Positions 6,537 to 10,898 of a stretch of 10,898 nucleotides of DNA are shown piece after piece (the stretch's first letter is position 1; the number at the start of each line of letters is the position of its first letter). Position numbers and translations under genes: made by a program. Under the pieces are notes generated by a model, which saw only the letters and a program-made list of their open reading frames with translations, was not told where the DNA came from and did no database searches. Origin of the DNA: an uncultured Actinomycetes bacterium (GTDB taxonomy: Bacteria; Actinomycetota; Actinomycetes; Nanopelagicales; Nanopelagicaceae); the NCBI GenBank assembly GCA_903865885.1, contig CAIPLJ010000072.1:1-10898 (forward strand). Direction: 5' to 3'.

Positions 6537-7766
6537 ATGTCTGTGAGTAAAGAGGTATGGGGTTATCACGAACACCCACAACGTCGTGAGCCAAACTGGG
6601 AGGTTAATTCTCAGACAGCGGCTGTGCGAGAAGGGTTAGCGCGCTCTGGTTTCGGTGAAACTTCTGAAGCTCTCTATCTCAATAGCGGTTTTACCTATGC
6701 AGATTCTCAGGAAGCCGTTGATTCTTTTACCGATGAGACAGATCACTTTCTCTATAGCCGTTTCCATAATCCCACCGTTGCCATGTTTGAGAAGCGATTG
6801 GCTGCAATTGAAGGTGCCGACCATTGCGTAGCAACCGGGTCAGGAATGGCTGCGATGTTTGCATCCCTAGCCTGTCTCGTTGAAACCGGTGATCACATCG
6901 TTGCATCTGCCTCAATGTTTAGCTCTTGTCACGTTGTCATTACTGAAATTCTTCCGAAATGGGGAGTGACGTACGAACTCGTTAAAGCAAACGATAAGGC
7001 TGGATGGGAGAAAGCACTCTCAAAGGCAACAAAAGCAGTATTTATAGAGACTCCCAGTAACCCTCTTTTAGAGATTGTAGATATTCGCTTTGTTAGCGAT
7101 CTTGCTCATAAGGTTGGAGCAACAGTTATCGTCGATAACGTGATGGCATCTCCGGTATTGCAGAAGCCACTAGCGCTAGGTGCAGATGTTGTTATGTACT
7201 CTGCGACAAAACATATTGATGGACAGGGCCGCGTTCTTGCCGGAGCTCTTCTTGGTTCATTTGAATACATATATGAAAAATTGATTCCTTTTACTCGCCA
7301 TACAGGACCATCACTCAGCGCATTTAATGCTTGGGTACTTGTGAAGTCACTGGAAACCATGGAGCTTCGAGTTACGCGTATGGTTGATAACGCCCAACAG
7401 ATTGCAGAGTTTCTTGAAACTCGAAAAGAGATTAAGAGTGTTCGCTATCCCGGCCTTAAATCCCACCCTGATCGCGAAGTGATTAAGAAGCAGATGACAG
7501 GTGGCGGCACCACAATCGGCATCGAATTTGCCGGTACACAGAAAGATGCCTTCGTCTTTATGGATGCTTTGTGCGTCATTGATATCTCCAACAACTTAGG
7601 CGATAGCAAATCACTCATCACGCACCCAGCATCAACCACGCATCGCCGTCTAGCACCTGAAGTTCAAGCTGAGATGGGAATTACCCCTTCAGTCTTACGT
7701 CTATCAGTTGGCCTCGAGCATGTTGATGACCTATTAAAAGATATAACTCAAGCGCTCACTAACTGA
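6537..7766 (+). CDS. metZ: O-succinylhomoserine (O-acylhomoserine) sulfhydrylase
   Basis: PLP enzyme of methionine synthesis: converts activated homoserine and sulfide directly to homocysteine, bypassing cystathionine. The 409 residues belong to the Cys/Met metabolism PLP family. Visible are YSRFHNPT (73-80, phosphate and subunit contacts), GSGMAA (101-106, phosphate-binding turn), D200 in VDNV (pyridine nitrogen) and the Schiff-base K225 in YSATKHIDGQGRV. The blocks FGETSEALYLNSG, RHTGPSLSAFNAW and IDISNNLGDSKSLITHPA match MetZ (as remembered for M. tuberculosis Rv0391) better than MetB or MetC. ATG 6537 is annotated, but GTG 6543 with TAAGAT at -12 to -7 may be the real start, two codons shorter. 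The 3' end overlaps ctaB by 19 bp, tail to tail. Whether the acyl donor is succinyl- or acetyl-homoserine is open. Confidence 0.93.
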   Translation: MSVSKEVWGYHEHPQRREPNWEVNSQTAAVREGLARSGFGETSEALYLNSGFTYADSQEAVDSFTDETDHFLYSRFHNPTVAMFEKRLAAIEGADHCVATGSGMAAMFASLACLVETGDHIVASASMFSSCHVVITEILPKWGVTYELVKANDKAGWEKALSKATKAVFIETPSNPLLEIVDIRFVSDLAHKVGATVIVDNVMASPVLQKPLALGADVVMYSATKHIDGQGRVLAGALLGSFEYIYEKLIPFTRHTGPSLSAFNAWVLVKSLETMELRVTRMVDNAQQIAEFLETRKEIKSVRYPGLKSHPDREVIKKQMTGGGTTIGIEFAGTQKDAFVFMDALCVIDISNNLGDSKSLITHPASTTHRRLAPEVQAEMGITPSVLRLSVGLEHVDDLLKDITQALTN

Positions 7767-8617
7767 GCAACAACAAGCAAGACGGAAAATAAACTCAAAT
7801 AAGTAATTGACCAGTGGAATATTCCTGCAGCAATTTTATTGTAGTTATCTGAGTTCTCTTTAAGTGCAAAGAGTTGGAATGTAAATATTGCTCCGAGAAA
7901 TACTGTTGCGCACAATACCCATACAGGCAAATGAGCCAATTGAATCATTGCAGCGGATGAGACAACCATGGCAATGGTGTGAAACCACATCTGGCTAATG
8001 ACAACGCCTTGTGTAGAAACAGATGGAAGCATAGGAATTCCTGCTGCTGAGTAATCATCCTTATATTTAATTGCGAGCGCCCAGAAGTGCGGCGGAGTCC
8101 AGAAGAAGATCACCATAAAGAATGCAACCGGAACCCAAGTGAGATCTCCAGTGACAGCAGCCCAACCAATAAGTACAGGCATACATCCAGCAGCTCCACC
8201 CCAAACTATGTTCTGCGCAGTATTGGGTTTAAGAATAATTGTGTAGATAACAACATAATAAAAGATTGCGAGTGCCGTGAGAAGTGTTGCAAGAGTGGTT
8301 GTAAAGATCTGAAAGATTGTTAACGAGAGCACCGCAAGAAGTGTTGCAAATATTGTTGCTTGCACTTTTGTTACCGTGCCGACAACAAGTGGCCGCTTTG
8401 ATGTGCGAGCCATCAATGCATCTGTCTCTGCTTCAATCACCATATTAAATGCATTCGATGAGCCAGCTGCGAGAGTTCCGCCTATCAGAGTTGCTGCGAC
8501 CAGAGAGAATGAAGGCAGGCCCTTCTGAGCTAAAACCATTGCCGGAAGGGTTGTGATGATGAGAAGCTCAACTACGCGCAATTTCATGAGGTCTACATAG
8601 GCGCGAAGGAGTGACAC
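7748..8617 (-). CDS. ctaB: Protoheme IX farnesyltransferase (heme O synthase)
   Basis: Integral membrane UbiA-family prenyltransferase that adds a farnesyl group to the 2-vinyl of heme B, giving heme O for terminal oxidases (then heme A by CtaA). Family blocks: SSNAFNMVIEAETDALMART, IVWGGAAGCMPVLIGW, FFWTPPHFWALAIKYKDDY and AGIPMLP, with about eight or nine hydrophobic helices. The first metal-prenyl motif, usually NxxxDxxxD, reads NxxxExxxD here. I start at GTG 8617 (289 residues, VSLLRAYVDLMK), which aligns with the N-terminal block of the mycobacterial protein and has TACCCT at -12 to -7. An in-frame TTG at 8650 would add 11 residues but has no ribosome binding site. The neighbours are not other oxidase genes; ctaA and the cta operon must lie elsewhere. 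Confidence 0.95.
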   Translation of the reverse strand: MSLLRAYVDLMKLRVVELLIITTLPAMVLAQKGLPSFSLVAATLIGGTLAAGSSNAFNMVIEAETDALMARTSKRPLVVGTVTKVQATIFATLLAVLSLTIFQIFTTTLATLLTALAIFYYVVIYTIILKPNTAQNIVWGGAAGCMPVLIGWAAVTGDLTWVPVAFFMVIFFWTPPHFWALAIKYKDDYSAAGIPMLPSVSTQGVVISQMWFHTIAMVVSSAAMIQLAHLPVWVLCATVFLGAIFTFQLFALKENSDNYNKIAAGIFHWSITYLSLFSVLLVVAQLVSA

Positions 8618-8623
8618 ACGCTT

Positions 8624-8629
8624 AGGGTA
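8624..8629 (-). promoter_or_regulatory. Candidate leaderless -10 element of ctaB
   Basis: TACCCT on the minus strand, six bases before GTG 8617. It fits TANNNT but is a poor match to TATAAT, and no clear -35 is visible. Its main use is in choosing GTG over TTG 8650. Confidence 0.3.
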
Positions 8630-8686
8630 CTCATAATTAACAGTCCACAATGGGTTTTTTCTCAGTTCTCTCTAAGAATGCAGGCC

Positions 8687-8692
8687 TATCTT
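8687..8692 (+). promoter_or_regulatory. Possible -10 element of the small membrane protein gene
   Basis: TATCTT, 23 bases before ATG 8716, in the 98-bp divergent gap with ctaB (8618-8715). It would give a short leader of about 17 nt containing the ribosome binding site at 8703-8709. No convincing -35. Confidence 0.3.
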
Positions 8693-8702
8693 TCAACTAA
8701 CG

Positions 8703-8709
8703 AAAGGGG
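8703..8709 (+). promoter_or_regulatory. Ribosome binding site of small membrane protein gene
   Basis: AAAGGGG, six bases before ATG 8716. It supports this start and marks the gene as leadered, unlike the divergent ctaB. Confidence 0.6.
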
Positions 8710-8715
8710 CCCACA

Positions 8716-9096
8716 ATGACACCGAAGAAGCCCGAATGGTTTGAAATGACAGAAGGTCAAGATGCATCTTCTGGGATTCGTAAAGTTAATAAGAAATTAC
8801 CTTTCGTTGCACTTCTCGCGGCAGGTGCAATCATTGCTGCTGGCTCAATCTTTGCCAGTACACACAATGAACCATCAGCGGTAGCTGATACCCCTACAGC
8901 AACTCAATCTGCTGCGGCTAGCCAACCAAATAATTCACAATCTGCTCCAGCAACAGTTGCAACGAGCAAGAGCTCTAGCGGGCTAAAGTCATTACCAGCT
9001 CCAACTGTTTCCACAGTTCCACAACGAGGTGAAGGAGAAGGTCGAGATCATCGCGAAGGTGGAGATGGTCGCGAAGGTGAACACCACGACGACTAG
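8716..9096 (+). CDS. Small single-span membrane protein with acidic His-rich tail
   Basis: I do not recognise a family. The 126 residues divide into a charged cytosolic N-terminus (1-27, with KPEWFEM), one transmembrane helix (about 28-47, LPFVALLAAGAIIAAGSIFA), a Ser/Ala/Thr/Pro linker (about 48-104) and a Gly/Glu/Asp/Arg/His tail (105-126). The positive residues before the helix put the tail outside. The linker looks like a wall-spanning, disordered tether. The tail, with H112, H123 and H124 among many carboxylates, could bind divalent metal; this is inference only. Part of the tail comes from an 18-bp tandem duplication. A good ribosome binding site precedes the ATG, and the compact setting argues for a real gene despite low-complexity sequence. 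It diverges from ctaB and converges on dacB. Confidence 0.75.
   Translation: MTPKKPEWFEMTEGQDASSGIRKVNKKLPFVALLAAGAIIAAGSIFASTHNEPSAVADTPTATQSAAASQPNNSQSAPATVATSKSSSGLKSLPAPTVSTVPQRGEGEGRDHREGGDGREGEHHDD
9044..9079 (+). repeat. Two tandem 18-bp units in the tail-coding region
   Basis: Units 9044-9061 and 9062-9079 differ at two of 18 bases and share CGCGAAGGTG at 9052-9061 and 9070-9079. Each encodes six residues, so the duplication keeps frame and lengthens the charged tail. A more diverged GAA/GGT-rich stretch lies just upstream. Confidence 0.8.
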
Positions 9097-9103
9097 TTCG
9101 TGG
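9084..9103. terminator. Weak stem-loop at convergent stops
   Basis: CCACGA (9084-9089) can pair with TCGTGG (9098-9103) around an 8-base loop holding the shared CTAG. No T-run follows on either strand, so it is not a canonical intrinsic terminator. It could still slow polymerases arriving from both sides. Offered as a weak call only. Confidence 0.25.
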
Positions 9104-10292
9104 AAACGTCTGTAATTGCTAATTGGTCCTGGGGCTGTTCAATAATTCCAGGAAATATTGGATAGGCAATCTTTCCAAGCAAGCGATCTACTGTGTCTCG
9201 TGCTCGATTCTCTGCTCTGCTCGTTTTACTTAATCTATCGGCAAGAATTACAAATGCATACTCACGATCGCCGCTTTCAACATACCCTGCAAGATTTGCA
9301 GTTCCATTTAAGGTTCCCGTCTTAGCTTTGATAAGTCCAATTGCCTGAGGTGCTGTCGATAGAAATCTGTTCTTTAAAGTTCCAGTAACTCCTCCGATGG
9401 GCAAGCCTCCGATAAGCGGTGCGAATTTGGAATTTTCGCGAATTTTCAGAAGTAAGGTTCCTACCTGCTTAGCTGTTATTCGATTCTCTTTAGATAACCC
9501 ACTGGCATCTTGAGTTACCAGATTTCTAGTCTCGATTCCAAAACTATTGAGAACCTCGTTAAAAGTTTGAGAGACTCCTGCATCATCAAGTGAGTGTCCC
9601 GCAGCAAGAGATGCCAGGCGCGCAATTCGTTCAGCTAAAAGGTTATCGCTCCAGGTCAATGTAAATGCCAGGATCTCTTGTAGTTCAGGTGAATCAGAGG
9701 TCAAAATCTGGTCTGACGATAAATCCACAGCATCCTGAGAACTGACATGTTTAAAAATTGCATGAACCCCATGTTTGAGAAAGAAGACATTCATATTTGC
9801 AATATCTTGCGAATACAAGTTTGAGTAATAAATCGTAGAGTTTCGGATAGAACCGGAATTCGCTCTCTTCAGTGCGCTTAAAGAGTTGTATTCAATCCGA
9901 GGTATCGATGTGCGCTTCATCTTCTTTGCCTGAACATCACTCAGACTCATCCAAGGGTCGAGCGAACCTTGGATGACTAAACTTTTATCTTTAACACCAA
10001 CCCAAGCCGAAGTAGTAAATCGATGCGTTGGTTCAAGGTAGGAATATGCGGCTGTGGCACTGAGTAGCTTGAGAACTGATGCAGGTTTACGTGGTGAGTT
10101 CGAATTACGCTCGAAGACTACTTCGCCCGTTTTTTCATCAATCACAATCACAGAAGGGTCAGCTAAAAATTTGCTGGTGACGATGCGATCAAATATTGAT
10201 GCTACAGAATTAGGATCCAGAGCCGATGCTTGTTGAATAAAGAAATTGGGGGTGGCAAAAATCAGGCATGCCAATACAACCAACTTCTTCAT
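9093..10292 (-). CDS. dacB: D-alanyl-D-alanine carboxypeptidase, PBP4/S13 family (compact)
   Basis: Exported penicillin-binding protein that trims the terminal D-Ala of peptidoglycan stems or cuts cross-links. The 399 residues from ATG 10292 start with a signal peptide (1-24, MKKLVVLACLIFA to QQASA). Catalytic motifs: S72-x-x-K75 in PASVLKLL, S215-D-N217 in TWSDNLLAERIA, and K324-T-G in AKTGTLNG. The order and the SDN-LAERI context fit family S13. The gap between SxxK and SxN is 143 residues, against about 240-250 in E. coli PBP4 and Actinomadura R39 as I recall, so much of the usual insertion is missing. An upstream in-frame ATG at 10319 would overlap the preceding gene by 20 bp; ATG 10292 begins the signal peptide cleanly and has GGAAG 10 nt before it. 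It follows the four-helix protein gene by 7 nt, probably in one operon. Confidence 0.92.
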   Translation of the reverse strand: MKKLVVLACLIFATPNFFIQQASALDPNSVASIFDRIVTSKFLADPSVIVIDEKTGEVVFERNSNSPRKPASVLKLLSATAAYSYLEPTHRFTTSAWVGVKDKSLVIQGSLDPWMSLSDVQAKKMKRTSIPRIEYNSLSALKRANSGSIRNSTIYYSNLYSQDIANMNVFFLKHGVHAIFKHVSSQDAVDLSSDQILTSDSPELQEILAFTLTWSDNLLAERIARLASLAAGHSLDDAGVSQTFNEVLNSFGIETRNLVTQDASGLSKENRITAKQVGTLLLKIRENSKFAPLIGGLPIGGVTGTLKNRFLSTAPQAIGLIKAKTGTLNGTANLAGYVESGDREYAFVILADRLSKTSRAENRARDTVDRLLGKIAYPIFPGIIEQPQDQLAITDVSTN

Positions 10293-10299
10293 TAGATTC

Positions 10300-10650
10300 T
10301 TACTTCCAGGCTGATGCAATAACTACATTGAGCAGAGTCAGGCCAAGCATGGTTGCCCATACCGAGTTCTTCAATACTGGCTTTTTCACATTGGTATAAC
10401 CCAGAGCAAGAATTACGAGAATTACTAATCCTTTTACACCAAATTTTGTATGGTTGAGGACTTCATTGGGATGAACCTTTGTAAAAAGACCAACCATTAC
10501 TCCCCCTGCAATCAAGGCGGTGAGCGTTGCGTGGACGACTCCTGGGTTGAGCTTCTTCTCACTCTTCTTTATCTGTGAGAGCAGCATTCCTAAAATCGCG
10601 ACAACACAGAGAATATGTATTCCAAATATTGAGTAGTAAAAGGCTTTCAT
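10300..10650 (-). CDS. Unrecognised small four-helix membrane protein
   Basis: No family recognised with confidence. From ATG 10650 the protein has 116 residues and four hydrophobic segments (about 5-25, 36-56, 68-86, 97-114) joined by short Lys-rich loops. Histidines sit at 12 (within helix 1), 40 (near the start of helix 2), 60 and 67 (loop before helix 3). A His-bearing four-helix layout recalls small membrane proteins of the SirB or CopD kind, but that is only a structural resemblance. ATG 10650 is chosen because AAGGAG lies 4 nt upstream; an earlier ATG at 10692 would run into the divergent promoter and adds 14 polar residues. It leads the operon with dacB, hinting at an envelope role, which remains inference. 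Confidence 0.8.
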   Translation of the reverse strand: MKAFYYSIFGIHILCVVAILGMLLSQIKKSEKKLNPGVVHATLTALIAGGVMVGLFTKVHPNEVLNHTKFGVKGLVILVILALGYTNVKKPVLKNSVWATMLGLTLLNVVIASAWK

Positions 10651-10654
10651 GGGT

Positions 10655-10660
10655 CTCCTT
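10655..10660 (-). promoter_or_regulatory. Ribosome binding site of four-helix protein gene
   Basis: AAGGAG on the minus strand, 4 nt before ATG 10650. The spacing is short but the match is strong, and it decides the start against ATG 10692. Confidence 0.7.
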
Positions 10661-10678
10661 GGTAAATACGTTGAGTTA

Positions 10679-10684
10679 AGTTTA
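10679..10684 (-). promoter_or_regulatory. Possible -10 element of four-helix protein-dacB operon
   Basis: TAAACT on the minus strand would give a leader of about 22 nt that holds the AAGGAG site. It shares bases 10683-10684 with the plus-strand candidate for the methyltransferase gene. No clear -35. Confidence 0.35.
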
Positions 10685-10688
10685 GAGT
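10683..10688 (+). promoter_or_regulatory. Candidate leaderless -10 element of TrmH-family gene
   Basis: TAGAGT, exactly six bases before ATG 10695. TTGGTA at 10659-10664 is an acceptable -35 with an 18-bp spacer, and overlaps the opposite gene's ribosome binding site. No Shine-Dalgarno precedes the ATG. Confidence 0.45.
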
Positions 10689-10694
10689 GCATCT

Positions 10695-10898
10695 ATGGAA
10701 ATCAATACACCTGCAGTCATTGGACCGGGTGAGTTTTTCCCAGTTGTCGGAGTCGGCCCTCATGACAAACCATGGCCTACTGGACCTCAATTTGACCCAG
10801 AGCTCCTTGAAAATGGAGATCGACGAAATGTCTTGGATCATTACCGATATTGGACAGTCGAAGCGATTGTCGCTGATTTAGATAGCAAACGACATAAA
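10695..10898 (+). CDS. TrmH/SpoU-family RNA methyltransferase, N-terminal fragment
   Basis: Only the first 68 codons are in the window; the frame is open at the right edge. The segment GPHDKPWPTGPQFDPELL (about 22-39), GDRRNVLDHYRYWTVEAI (about 42-59) and VADLDSKRH (about 60-67) match the N-terminal extension of actinobacterial TrmH-family (SPOUT) 2'-O-methyltransferases as I remember it. The catalytic knot lies beyond the window, so activity and target RNA (tRNA or 23S rRNA) cannot be judged. ATG 10695 has TAGAGT at -12 to -7 and no Shine-Dalgarno, so the mRNA may be leaderless. It diverges from the four-helix protein-dacB operon with 44 bp between starts. Confidence 0.65.
   Translation, partial: MEINTPAVIGPGEFFPVVGVGPHDKPWPTGPQFDPELLENGDRRNVLDHYRYWTVEAIVADLDSKRHK

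Noticed and set aside
6507..6581. A 25-residue N-terminal extension of the ABC ATPase from ATG 6581.
   Set aside because: It would overlap metZ coding sequence and its promoter. The residues are unlike BcrA-type N-termini, and ATG 6506 has an ideally placed TATATT.
7754..7768. GCTCA-CTAAC-TGAGC hairpin across the metZ and ctaB stops.
   Set aside because: Five base pairs with no T-run on either side, and it lies in coding sequence for both genes.
8087..8323. Plus-strand open frame of 78 codons inside ctaB.
   Set aside because: It lies wholly antisense to conserved CtaB codons and has low-quality Ser/Asn/Cys-rich composition. It is a shadow, like the other antisense frames in ftsH, tilS, nlpC/P60, metZ and dacB.
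1..10898. tRNA or rRNA genes, CRISPR arrays, insertion sequences, phage or defence modules, toxin-antitoxin pairs.
   Set aside because: None seen on either strand. Nearly every base is accounted for by housekeeping genes with consistent composition, so no undescribed defence-like system is supported here.

Overview
The window looks like a chromosomal segment of a genome-streamlined actinobacterium. The by-eye GC content is in the mid-40s, genes are packed almost end to end, and no stretch over 100 bases lacks a gene. Most of the proteins resemble actinobacterial homologues: FtsH, TilS, MetZ, CtaB, a RipA-like NlpC/P60 protein and a TrmH-family protein with the actinobacterial N-terminal motif. 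The freshwater acI lineage (Nanopelagicales, Planktophila-like) fits best. That placement is inference from GC, compactness and gene content; no 16S or other direct marker is present.

Layout. Positions 1-4755 (minus strand) hold nlpC/P60, tilS, hpt and ftsH in reading order, with ftsH running off the left edge. tilS-hpt-ftsH is a conserved actinobacterial cluster combining tRNA-Ile decoding, purine salvage and membrane protein quality control. Positions 4810-6506 (minus) hold a BcrA/NatA-type ABC ATPase and an ABC-2 permease overlapping by ATGA. Diverging from this pair, 6537-7766 (plus) encodes MetZ, which makes homocysteine by direct sulfhydrylation. metZ collides tail to tail (19-bp overlap) with ctaB, the heme O synthase (minus, 7748-8617). 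Diverging from ctaB is a small single-span membrane protein with a His/Asp/Glu-rich tail (8716-9096). Its stop codon shares one CTAG with the stop of dacB, a compact family S13 D-Ala-D-Ala carboxypeptidase (minus, 9093-10292). Just upstream of dacB, in the same orientation, lies an unrecognised four-helix membrane protein (10300-10650). A TrmH/SpoU RNA methyltransferase starts at 10695 (plus) and leaves the right edge.

Together the genes cover housekeeping: envelope hydrolases (NlpC/P60, DacB), membrane proteolysis (FtsH), RNA modification (TilS, TrmH), salvage (Hpt), methionine synthesis (MetZ), respiratory heme (CtaB) and one transporter. There are no mobile elements, CRISPR arrays, tRNA or rRNA genes, and no convincing defence or phage system.

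The most interesting signal is regulatory. Six genes lack a Shine-Dalgarno sequence (nlpC/P60, tilS, ABC ATPase, metZ, ctaB, trmH). Each has a TANNNT -10 hexamer exactly six bases before a usable start codon, the hallmark of leaderless transcription. The six genes with a Shine-Dalgarno have no such hexamer at that position. For metZ and ctaB this requires choosing an internal GTG start.
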